In this document: in pieces, positions 36,530 through 44,693 of the stretch
How the letters are laid out: every line of letters begins with the position of its first letter
Position numbering within the stretch: the stretch's first letter is position 1
Assembly (NCBI GenBank): GCA_019635315.1
Contig: JAHBZT010000003.1
Coordinates: forward strand, 620,001-684,000
Length of the DNA stretch: 64,000 nt
Reading direction: 5' to 3'
From: Rubrivivax sp.
Lineage (GTDB): Bacteria > Pseudomonadota > Gammaproteobacteria > Burkholderiales > Burkholderiaceae_C
Position numbers and translations under genes: made by a program
The notes under the pieces: generated by a model
The model's input: the letters and a program-made list of their open reading frames with translations, nothing else
Database searches by the model: none
Told to the model about the DNA's origin: nothing

Positions 36530-39292
36530 GTGACCTCATCCACCGCCGCCACCCCGTCCGTCGTGCGCCTGTCCGCGCTGTTGCTCGCCGCCTGGCTGTG
36601 GGCCGCTTCGGCCATCGCCCAACCGGCCCTGCCCGCCGGCGTCGAGCGCGTCACCAGCGTCGAGGGCATCACCGAATACCGGCTGGCCAACGGCCTGCAG
36701 CTGCTGCTGGTGCCCGACGACAGCAAGCCGACGACCACCGTCAACCTGACCTTTCGCGTCGGCAGCCGGCACGAGAACTACGGCGAGACCGGCATGGCGC
36801 ACCTGCTGGAGCACCTGATCTTCAAGGGCACGCCGACGACCAAGGACGTCTGGGCCGAGTTCACCAAGCGCGGCCTGCGCGCCAACGGCACCACCAGCTA
36901 CGACCGCACCAACTATTTCGCCAGCTTCTCGGCCAGCGACGACAACCTGCGCTGGTACCTGTCGTGGCAGGCCGACGCGATGGTCAACAGCTTCATCGCG
37001 AGGAGCGACCTCGACACCGAGATGACGGTGGTGCGCAACGAGTTCGAGTCCGGCGAGAACAACCCCGGCCGCGTGCTGCTGCAGAAGACGCTGGCCACGC
37101 AGTACCAGTGGCACAACTACGGCAAGAGCGTGATCGGCGCGCGCAGCGACATCGAGAATGTCGACATCCCGCGTCTGCAGGCCTTCTACCGCCAGTACTA
37201 CCAGCCGGACAACGCGACGCTGATCGTCTCCGGCCGCCTGGACGAGGCCAGGGTCCTGTCCTGGGTGGCGCAGTATTTCGGCGCGATCCCGAAACCGCAG
37301 CGCGCACTGCCGGTGCAGTACACGCTGGACCCGCCGCAGCAGGGCGAGCGCAGCGTCACGGTGCGCCGGGTCGGCGGCGCGCCGCTCATCTACATCAGCT
37401 ACCACGTGCCGCCGGCCGCGCACCCGGACTATGCGGCGGTGCACATGCTCTCGCTGGTGCTGGGCGACACGCCGGGCGGGCGCCTGCACAAGCGTCTGGT
37501 GGAGCAGCAGCTCGCGGCGCAGACCTTTGCCGCCGCCTGGGGCCTGGCCGACCCCGGGCCGCTGTTCGTCGGCGCCGCGCTGGCGCCGGGGCAGGACATT
37601 GCCAAGGCCCGTGCCGCGATGGTCGAGGTGCTCGACGGCCTGGCCGCCACGCCGGTGACGGCCGAGGAGCTGGAGCGCGCCCGCGTGGCCTGGCTCAACG
37701 GCTGGGACCTCGGCTTCACCGACCCCGAGCGCATCGGCGTGCAGCTCTCCGAGGCCATCGCGCAGGGCGACTGGCGGCTGTACTTCCTGCAGCGCGACCG
37801 CGTGCGCGCCGTCACGCTGGCCGACGTCAACCGCGTCGCCGCGGCCTGGATCCGGCGCGACAACCGCACCGTCGGCATCTACGAACCGACCGCGCAGCCC
37901 GAGCGCGCGCCGCAGGGCGAGCGCGTGGACGTCGCGGCGATGGTGCGCGACTACCGTGGCGACCCGGCGGTGGCCGCCGCCGAGAGCTTCGACGCCACGC
38001 CGGCCAACCTGGACCGGCGCACGCAGGCGGCCACCATCGGCGGTCTGCAAGTGGCGCTGCTGCCCAAGGGCACGCGCGGCCGCGTCGTGCAGGCGCGGCT
38101 GCGCCTGCAACTGGGCGACGAGAAGAGCTGGATCGGTCAGCGCTATGCCGCCAGCCTGGCTGCGCAGCTGCTGGACAAGGGCGGCGCCGGCCTGACGCGC
38201 CAGCAGGTCGCCGATGCCTTCGACCGCCTGCAGGCGCAGGTGAGCTTCGGCCAGAGCGGGCAGACGCTCAGCGTCAACATCACGACCAAGCGCGAGCGCC
38301 TGCCCGAGGTGATCGAGCTCGTCGCGAAGCTGCTGCGCGAGCCGGCCTTCCCGGCGCCGGCGCTGGAGGAGGCGCGCCGCCAGTGGCTGGCCGCCATCGA
38401 GCGCCAGCGCAAGGAACCCGAGGCGGTGATCGCCAACCGCATCGCACGCCACGGCAACCCCTACCCGCCCGGCGACCTGCGCCATGCCGCCAGCTTCGAG
38501 GAGATGGAGCAGGACGTGCGCGCCGTCACGGTGGAGCAGCTGCGCGCCTTCCACCGCCGCTTCGTCAGCGCGGCCAAGGGCGAGTTCGCGGCCGTCGGCG
38601 ACCTCGACCCGGCGGCGGTGCGCAGCGCGCTGCAGGCCGGCTTCGCCGGCTGGCGCACGCCGGCCGAAGGCGCGCTGCCGTTCCGTCGCGTGCCGCAGCC
38701 GCTGGTGGCCGTCGCGCCGTCGCGCTTCGTCGAGCTGACGCCGGACAAGGCCAATGCCAACCTGATGGGGCGCCTGTCGCTGCCGATCAGCGACCGCCAC
38801 CCCGACCATGCCGCGCTGGTGCTGGCCAACTACATGTTCGGCCTCGGCGGCAATTCGCGGCTGTGGCTGCGCATCCGCGAGCGCGAGGGCCTGTCCTACG
38901 ACGTGCGCTCGGTGCTGGACTGGGCTTCGCTGGACGACAACACGGCCTGGACCGTGACCGCGATCTTCGCGCCGCAGAACCAGCCGCGGGTGGAGGGTGC
39001 GCTGCAGGAGGAGCTGGCGCGCGCGCTGAAGGACGGCTTCACGCAGCAGGAGCTGGACGAGGGCAAGGCCGGGCTGCTCAACTTCCGCCGCCTGGCACGC
39101 GCGCAGGACCCGGTGGTGGCCAACCAGCTGGCGAACAACCTGTACCTGGACCGCCGCTACGCCTTCCAGCAGCAGGTCGACGACGCGATCGCGAAGCTGA
39201 CGCTGGAGCAGCTCAATGCCGCCTGGCGGCGCTGGATCGACCCGGCGAAGCTGGTGCTTGCCTGGGGGGGCGACTTCAAGAACGCGCAGTGA
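36530..39292 (+). CDS. M16-family metallopeptidase (pitrilysin-like)
   Basis: A roughly 920-residue protein made of two M16 halves in one chain. A signal peptide (about residues 12-31) targets the periplasm. The first half carries the zinc motif HLLEH at 91-95 (HxxEH), with the downstream glutamate region NEFESGENNPG. The second half (after about 500) lacks HxxEH and would be the structural partner, as usual in the family. It degrades peptides. Start choice: GTG at 36530 lies about 40 bases after a -10-like TACACT (36484-36489); an ATG at 36470 is also in frame but upstream of that box. Confidence 0.88.
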   Translation: MTSSTAATPSVVRLSALLLAAWLWAASAIAQPALPAGVERVTSVEGITEYRLANGLQLLLVPDDSKPTTTVNLTFRVGSRHENYGETGMAHLLEHLIFKGTPTTKDVWAEFTKRGLRANGTTSYDRTNYFASFSASDDNLRWYLSWQADAMVNSFIARSDLDTEMTVVRNEFESGENNPGRVLLQKTLATQYQWHNYGKSVIGARSDIENVDIPRLQAFYRQYYQPDNATLIVSGRLDEARVLSWVAQYFGAIPKPQRALPVQYTLDPPQQGERSVTVRRVGGAPLIYISYHVPPAAHPDYAAVHMLSLVLGDTPGGRLHKRLVEQQLAAQTFAAAWGLADPGPLFVGAALAPGQDIAKARAAMVEVLDGLAATPVTAEELERARVAWLNGWDLGFTDPERIGVQLSEAIAQGDWRLYFLQRDRVRAVTLADVNRVAAAWIRRDNRTVGIYEPTAQPERAPQGERVDVAAMVRDYRGDPAVAAAESFDATPANLDRRTQAATIGGLQVALLPKGTRGRVVQARLRLQLGDEKSWIGQRYAASLAAQLLDKGGAGLTRQQVADAFDRLQAQVSFGQSGQTLSVNITTKRERLPEVIELVAKLLREPAFPAPALEEARRQWLAAIERQRKEPEAVIANRIARHGNPYPPGDLRHAASFEEMEQDVRAVTVEQLRAFHRRFVSAAKGEFAAVGDLDPAAVRSALQAGFAGWRTPAEGALPFRRVPQPLVAVAPSRFVELTPDKANANLMGRLSLPISDRHPDHAALVLANYMFGLGGNSRLWLRIREREGLSYDVRSVLDWASLDDNTAWTVTAIFAPQNQPRVEGALQEELARALKDGFTQQELDEGKAGLLNFRRLARAQDPVVANQLANNLYLDRRYAFQQQVDDAIAKLTLEQLNAAWRRWIDPAKLVLAWGGDFKNAQ

Positions 39293-39330
39293 TAGAACGC
39301 TGGCCTGACGCCGCCTGAAGAAGCAAGCGC

Positions 39331-40449
39331 ATGGCCACCGACGACCCCCGCGAACGCGCCGAGCAGCGCACGCTGCTGATGCCGCGGCGCGACCAGGGCA
39401 GCGAACTGCCGCGCGGCACCCGGCTGCAGGAATTCGTCGTCGAGCGTGTGCTGGGCGTCGGCGGCTACAGCATCGTCTACCTGGCGCGCGACACGCGGCT
39501 GGACCGCCGCGTCGCGCTGAAGGAATACCTGCCGGCGACGCTGGCGATGCGCGCGCCCGACGGCACCGTGGTGCCGCGCCTGCCGCGCTTCCAGGACTTC
39601 TACGACAAGGGCCTGGCCAGCTTCCTGAACGAGGCGCGGCTGCTCGGCGCCTTCGACCACCCGGCGCTGCTGAAGGTGTTCCGCTTCTGGCAGGAGCGCG
39701 GCACCGCCTACATGGTGATGCCGTACTACGAGGGCGTCACGCTCAAGCGCTGGCTCGCCGACCTGGGCGCCCCGCCCAGCGAACGCTGGCTGCGCCAGCT
39801 GGCCGAACCGCTGGCGCGCGCGCTGGCGGTGCTGCACGCCGAGCGCTGCTACCACCGCGACGTGGCGCCGGACAACATCCTGCTGCTCTACGACCGCGGC
39901 GCCGCGCCCTCGTACCTGGAACAGGCGCCGCGGCCGCTGCTGCTGGACTTCGGCGCCGCGCGCCGTGTGATCGGCGACGCGACGCAGAACCTGACCGCGA
40001 TCCTGAAGAGCGGCTATTCGCCGGTGGAGCAGTACGAGGGCGAGACCTCGGCGCGCCAGGGCCCGTGGACGGACGTCTATGCGCTGGCCGCCGTGCTCTA
40101 CACCGCGGTGACCGGGCACTCGCCGGGTTCGTCGGTCTCGCGCGTGGTGCGCGACGAACTGGTGCCGGCGGTCGTCGCCGGCAAGGGGCGCTACAGCGAG
40201 AGCTTCCTGGCCGCCATCGACGCCGGGCTGGCGGTGCGGCCGGAACGGCGGCCGCAGAGCATGCAGGCGCTGATCGAGCTGTTCGACCGCCCGGCGGCGC
40301 CGGCGGCCCCGGCGCCGCGGCCGTCGGCGGCGCCGGTGGCCGCGCAGGCCGGTGGCGCCGGCGAAGGCTGGCGCCGGCTGGCGATCGCGCTCGCGGCCGT
40401 GGCCGGGCTCAGCGCGATCGCCTGGCTGGCCTGGGCGCTGCTGCGCTGA
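39331..40449 (+). CDS. Membrane-anchored Ser/Thr protein kinase
   Basis: A 372-residue Hanks-type kinase. Glycine loop GVGGYSIVYLA (42-52), ATP lysine K64 in VALKEYLP, helix-C glutamate E101, catalytic HRDVAPDN (D177, N182) and DFGAAR (D206). The lysine after HRD is replaced by alanine (HRDVAP instead of HRDVKP), as in a bacterial subfamily. A proline/alanine linker and one C-terminal helix (about 350-370) anchor it in the membrane with the kinase in the cytoplasm. It has no extracellular sensor domain. The last 41 bases overlap the end of the LysR gene. Confidence 0.9.
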   Translation: MATDDPRERAEQRTLLMPRRDQGSELPRGTRLQEFVVERVLGVGGYSIVYLARDTRLDRRVALKEYLPATLAMRAPDGTVVPRLPRFQDFYDKGLASFLNEARLLGAFDHPALLKVFRFWQERGTAYMVMPYYEGVTLKRWLADLGAPPSERWLRQLAEPLARALAVLHAERCYHRDVAPDNILLLYDRGAAPSYLEQAPRPLLLDFGAARRVIGDATQNLTAILKSGYSPVEQYEGETSARQGPWTDVYALAAVLYTAVTGHSPGSSVSRVVRDELVPAVVAGKGRYSESFLAAIDAGLAVRPERRPQSMQALIELFDRPAAPAAPAPRPSAAPVAAQAGGAGEGWRRLAIALAAVAGLSAIAWLAWALLR

Positions 40450-41395
40450 GGCGCTGCGCCGCGGCCGCGGCGGTGGCGCCGCGGCGCAGTGCCGCGAGTG
40501 GCGTGAAACGCATCGCCAGCGCACGTTCGCGCAGCCAGCGGTGGCCGGCGTCGTGCGCCTGGCGCCAGGTCCAGTGCATGGCCACCGTGAACGGCGGCAG
40601 CCCGAGGTCGGGCTCCACCACCTGCAGCCCGTGCAGCGCGGCGAAGCGCAGGGCCGGGCGCAGCGGCATGATGGCCGCCAGGTCGGTCGTGGCCAGGATG
40701 GCCGCCGCCACCGTGAAGTGCGGCAGCGTGAGCCGGATGCGCGGCTCCAGCCCCAGCAGGTGCAGCGCACGCGCCGGCTCGGCGTGGCTGGCGACGAGCA
40801 CGAAGTCCAGCCGCTCGAGCGTCGGGCGCGCCGTGCGTTCCTTCAGCGCGCCGGCCAGCGGGTGGCCGCGGCGCAGCAGCACGACATAGTGCTCCTGCAG
40901 CAGCGGCGCGCTCTCGGTGCCGGCCAGCGCCGGCAGGTAGCCGAAGGCGAGGTCCAGCCGGCCCTGCTCCAGCGCCGGCGCGATCGCCTCCGGCGGCAGC
41001 TGCTGCGCCTCCACGCGCACGCCGGGCGCCACGCGGCCCAGGTCGGCCATCAGCAGCGGCAGGAATTCGTCGGCGCCGATGTCGCTCATGTGCACGACGA
41101 AGCGGCGCTGCGAGCGCGCGGCGTCGAAGCGGTCGGCCTCGGCCAGCGCGGCGTCGAGCAGCTGCAGCGCGGCCTCCACCTGCACGGCCAGCCGCTCGGC
41201 GCGCGGCGTGGGGCGCACGCCGCCGCCGGCGCGCGTGAACAGCGGGTCGTGCAGCGCCAGGCGCAGCCGCGCCAGCGCATGGCTGACCGCCGGCTGCGAC
41301 AGGTTCAGCCGCTCGGCGGCGCGGCTGACGCTGCGCGTGGCCTGCACCGCCGCGAAGACGTGCAGCAGGTTCAGGTCGAGGTCGCCGACATGCAT
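40409..41395 (-). CDS. LysR-family transcriptional regulator
   Basis: A 328-residue LysR regulator. Winged HTH at residues 5-60: LNLLHVFAAVQATRSVSRAA, LNLSQPAVSHALARLR. The effector domain (about 90-300) follows. The ATG at 41395 gives the family start MHVGDLDLN; an ATG nine codons upstream is also open but lies in the operator region. It diverges from the indolepyruvate oxidoreductase cassette, which it most likely controls. Its 3' end overlaps the kinase gene tail to tail by 41 bases. A low-complexity alanine/arginine C-terminus results from that overlap. Confidence 0.9.
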   Translation of the reverse strand: MHVGDLDLNLLHVFAAVQATRSVSRAAERLNLSQPAVSHALARLRLALHDPLFTRAGGGVRPTPRAERLAVQVEAALQLLDAALAEADRFDAARSQRRFVVHMSDIGADEFLPLLMADLGRVAPGVRVEAQQLPPEAIAPALEQGRLDLAFGYLPALAGTESAPLLQEHYVVLLRRGHPLAGALKERTARPTLERLDFVLVASHAEPARALHLLGLEPRIRLTLPHFTVAAAILATTDLAAIMPLRPALRFAALHGLQVVEPDLGLPPFTVAMHWTWRQAHDAGHRWLRERALAMRFTPLAALRRGATAAAAAQRLSAAAPRPARRSR

Positions 41396-41412
41396 GGCAT
41401 GAATGGTACTCA

Positions 41413-41430
41413 TCCATGCCATGGCATGGA
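41413..41430. promoter_or_regulatory. Candidate LysR operator
   Basis: A perfect 18-bp palindrome, TCCATGCCATGGCATGGA, between divergent lysR and iorA-like genes. A related GCATGGCATG lies a few bases away at 41392-41401, overlapping the regulator start. The symmetric T-N11-A content fits LysR sites. Confidence 0.65.
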
Positions 41431-41505
41431 CGAATGGCGCGGCGCTGCCTACAGTCCGCCGGTTGCCCTGCCGCCGCCGGCGCCGGCCCCGACGACCCGC
41501 CCCGC

Positions 41506-43665
41506 ATGGAAGTCCAGTTCACCGACCAGATCGAGCAGCTGAAGCTGGGCCAAGGCGCGACCTTCCACGGCGAGGGCATCCTGGCCATCACGAAGGCGCT
41601 GCTGCAGTCCGGCGTGGCCTATGTCGGCGGCTACCAGGGCGCACCGGTGTCGCACCTGCTGGACGTGATGGTGCAGGCGCGGCCGTACCTGGACACGCTG
41701 GGCGTGCACGTGGAGGCGTGCAGCAACGAGGCCAGCGCGGCGGCGATGCTGGGGGCCAGCATCCACTATCCGCTGCGCGGCGCGGTGACCTGGAAGAGTA
41801 TCGTCGGCACCAACGTCGCGGCCGATGCCCTGAGCAACCTGGCGTCGCCCGGCGTGGTGGGCGGCGCGCTGATCGTCGTCGGCGAGGACTATGGCGAGGG
41901 CGCGAGCGTGATCCAGGAGCGCACCCATGCCTACGCGCTGAAGAGCACGCTGGCGCTGTTCGACCCGCGGCCGGAGCTGACCAACCTGGTGCGCTGCGTC
42001 GAGCATGCCTTCGCGCTGTCGGAGGCCAGCAACATGCCGGCGATGCTGGAACTGCGCATCCGTGCCTGCCACGTGCGCGGCAGCTTCGTCGCGAAGGACA
42101 ACGTGGCGCCGAAGCAAGGCACGCATGCGCTGATCGACGAGCCGGCGGCCTTCGACTACATGCGGCTGGCGCACCCGCCGGTGACCTTCCGCCACGAGAA
42201 GCTCAAGCTCGAGCAGCGCATCCCGGCGGCGCAGCGCTATATCGAGCAGCACGGGCTGAACGAGCATTTCGACGGCGCGCACGCCGAGGTCGGGCTCGTC
42301 GTGCAGGGGGGGCTCTACAACACCCTGGTGCGTGCGCTGCAGCTGATGGGCCTGGCCGACGGCGCCGGTGCCGCGGCGCTGCCCATCCTGGTGCTCAACG
42401 TGACCTGCCCGCTGGCGCCGGGCGAGATCGGCCGCTTCTGCGCCGGCCGCCGCGCCGTGCTGGTGCTCGAGGAGGGCAGCCCCGAGTACATCGAGAAGGA
42501 CCTGGTGCAGATGCTGCGCCGCCAGGACCTGCAGACGCCGGTGCACGGCAAGGACCTGCTGCCCGGCGCCGGCGAATACAGCGCGGAGATGATGGTGCAG
42601 GGGCTGCTGGCCTTCGTCGAGCGCCACCTGCCGCAGGTCGACCTCGGGCCGGGGCGCGCCTGGCTGGCCGGCATTGCCGCGCGCCGCGCCGACGCCGCGG
42701 CGCTGCTCGGTGCGCTGCCGCCGCGGCCGCCCGGCTTCTGCGTCGGCTGCCCCGAGCGGCCGGTCTTCAGCGCGCTGAAGCTGGCGCAGCAGCAGGTGGG
42801 GCCGGTGCACGTGGCGGCGGACATCGGCTGCCATGCCTTCGCGACCTTCGAGCCCTTCAGCTCCGGCCACAGCATCCTGGGCTACGGCATGAGCCTGGCC
42901 AGCCGCGCGGGGGTGAGCCCGATGCTGCAGCGGCGCACGCTGGCGGTGATGGGTGACGGCGGCTTCTGGCACAACGGCCTGCTGACCGGCGTGCAGGCGG
43001 CGCTGTTCAACGGCGACGACGCGGTGCTGCTGATCATGAAGAACGGCTACACCAGCGCCACCGGCACCCAGGACATCCTGAATACGCCCGACGACGAGGC
43101 CAAGGCCGAGGCCGAGCGCCAGGCGCGCGTGCACCAGAGCCTGGCGCACAAGAACCAGGCCATCGAGGACACGCTCAAGGGCATGGGCGTGCAGTGGCTG
43201 CGCGTGGTGCACAGCTACGAGGTCGATGCGATGCGGCGCACGCTGCAGGAGGCCTTCACGACGCCCTTCGCGGGGCTGAAGGTCATCGTCGCCGAGGGCG
43301 AATGCCAGCTCGAGCGCCAGCGCCGCGTCAAGCCCTGGATCGCCTCGCTGCTGGCGCGCGGCGAGAGGGTGGAGCGCGTGAAGTACGGCGTCGACGAGGA
43401 CGTCTGCACCGGCGACCACGCCTGCATCCGCCTGTCCGGCTGCCCGACGCTGACGCTGAAGGACAACCCCGACCCGCTGCGCGTCGACCCGGTGGCCACC
43501 GTGATCGACGGCTGCGTCGGCTGCGGGCTGTGCGGCAGCAACGCGCATGCAGCGACGCTGTGCCCCAGCTTCTACCGCGCCGAGATCGTGCGCCACCCGA
43601 AGTGGCACGAGCGGCTGCTGGCGCGCTGGCGCGCCGCGGCCACCGGCTGGCTGCGGCCGGCGTGA
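41506..43665 (+). CDS. Indolepyruvate ferredoxin oxidoreductase, alpha-type subunit
   Basis: A 719-residue 2-oxoacid:acceptor oxidoreductase subunit. It starts like IorA (IEQLKLGQGATFHGEGILAI), has the pyrimidine domain in the first third, the thiamine-diphosphate motif GDGGFWHNGL near residue 482 and a C-terminal Fe-S region. The last shows CTGDHACIRLSGC and CVGCGLCGSNAHAATLC, whose spacing differs from the standard CxxCxxCxxxC. It oxidatively decarboxylates aryl pyruvates to acyl-CoA. The ATG at 41506 gives the family N-terminus. The matching subunit gene lies two genes downstream with a Bug gene between. Confidence 0.9.
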   Translation: MEVQFTDQIEQLKLGQGATFHGEGILAITKALLQSGVAYVGGYQGAPVSHLLDVMVQARPYLDTLGVHVEACSNEASAAAMLGASIHYPLRGAVTWKSIVGTNVAADALSNLASPGVVGGALIVVGEDYGEGASVIQERTHAYALKSTLALFDPRPELTNLVRCVEHAFALSEASNMPAMLELRIRACHVRGSFVAKDNVAPKQGTHALIDEPAAFDYMRLAHPPVTFRHEKLKLEQRIPAAQRYIEQHGLNEHFDGAHAEVGLVVQGGLYNTLVRALQLMGLADGAGAAALPILVLNVTCPLAPGEIGRFCAGRRAVLVLEEGSPEYIEKDLVQMLRRQDLQTPVHGKDLLPGAGEYSAEMMVQGLLAFVERHLPQVDLGPGRAWLAGIAARRADAAALLGALPPRPPGFCVGCPERPVFSALKLAQQQVGPVHVAADIGCHAFATFEPFSSGHSILGYGMSLASRAGVSPMLQRRTLAVMGDGGFWHNGLLTGVQAALFNGDDAVLLIMKNGYTSATGTQDILNTPDDEAKAEAERQARVHQSLAHKNQAIEDTLKGMGVQWLRVVHSYEVDAMRRTLQEAFTTPFAGLKVIVAEGECQLERQRRVKPWIASLLARGERVERVKYGVDEDVCTGDHACIRLSGCPTLTLKDNPDPLRVDPVATVIDGCVGCGLCGSNAHAATLCPSFYRAEIVRHPKWHERLLARWRAAATGWLRPA

Positions 43666-43703
43666 CCTTGCGTTCTTTCCACGACAACGAAGGAGACAGC
43701 CCG

Positions 43704-44690
43704 ATGAACCCGATCAAGCGACGCTCGATGCTGGCGCTGGCCGCGGCGGCGACCGCGGTGGCGACGATGGCGGCCGGCCCCGCCGTGGCGCAGGACTGGC
43801 CGACCAAGCCGGTGCGGCTGGTCGTCAACTTCCCGCCCGGCGGCGCCGCCGACGTGATCGGCCGCTCGGTCGCGCAGAGCCTGGGCGAGGCGCTGGGCCA
43901 GCAGGTCGTGGTCGAGAACCGGCCCGGCGCCAACGGCAACCTGGGCGCCGACGCGGTGGCCAAGTCGCCGGCCGACGGCTACACGCTGCTGCTGTCCAGC
44001 GGCGGCGCGATGACGGTCAACCCGTTCCTCTACACCAGCATGCCCTTCGACCCGCAGCGCGACCTGGTGCCGGTGGCCAGCGCGGCGCGCGTGCTGGTCT
44101 ACCTGATGGTGCATCCCTCGGTGCCGGTCGCCAACGTCGCCGAATTCGTCGCCCACGTGAAGGCCAACCCGGGCCGCCTGTCCTACGGCTCGGCCGGCAA
44201 CGGCAGCAGTCCGCACCTGGCCGGCGAGATGATGAAGAAGGCCTTCGGGCTGTTTGCCGTGCACGTGCCCTACCGCGGCGCGGCGCCGGCGCTGACCGAC
44301 CTGCTGGGCAACCAGGTGCAGTTCATGTTCGACCCCGGCCCGGGCCTGCGCCATGCGCGCGAGGGGCGGCTGAAGATGCTGGCGGTGGGCAGCAGCCAGC
44401 GCGCCAGCGGCTTCCCGGACGTGCCGACGCTGGCCGAGAGCGGCGCCCCCGGCTTCGACGCCGATACGGTCTTCGGCTTCTACGCGCCGGGCGGCACGCC
44501 ACCGGCGCTGGTCGACCGCATGCACACCGAACTCAACAAGGCGCTGCAGACGCCGCGCGTGCAGGACGCGATGCGCACGCTGGGCGCCGAGCCCATGGTC
44601 GGCACGCGGGCCGCCTTCATCGCGCGCCAGGAGGCCGACCGCGCGCGCTTCGGCGCCTTCATCCGCGAGAACGGCATCAAGGCGGACTGA
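43704..44690 (+). CDS. Bug-family substrate-binding protein inside the indolepyruvate oxidoreductase locus
   Basis: A 328-residue TctC/Bug receptor. Signal MNPIKRRSMLALAAAATAVA with cleavage near residue 30, then DWPTKPVRLVVNFPPGGAAD, VVVENRPGANGN and the ligand loop HVPYRGAAPALTD. AAGGAG lies upstream of the ATG. It sits between the two oxidoreductase subunit genes, 38 bp after the first and 3 bp before the second, so all three are cotranscribed. The arrangement suggests that its ligand is an aryl pyruvate or related acid, but no permease gene accompanies it. Confidence 0.9.
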   Translation: MNPIKRRSMLALAAAATAVATMAAGPAVAQDWPTKPVRLVVNFPPGGAADVIGRSVAQSLGEALGQQVVVENRPGANGNLGADAVAKSPADGYTLLLSSGGAMTVNPFLYTSMPFDPQRDLVPVASAARVLVYLMVHPSVPVANVAEFVAHVKANPGRLSYGSAGNGSSPHLAGEMMKKAFGLFAVHVPYRGAAPALTDLLGNQVQFMFDPGPGLRHAREGRLKMLAVGSSQRASGFPDVPTLAESGAPGFDADTVFGFYAPGGTPPALVDRMHTELNKALQTPRVQDAMRTLGAEPMVGTRAAFIARQEADRARFGAFIRENGIKAD

Positions 44691-44693
44691 AGC

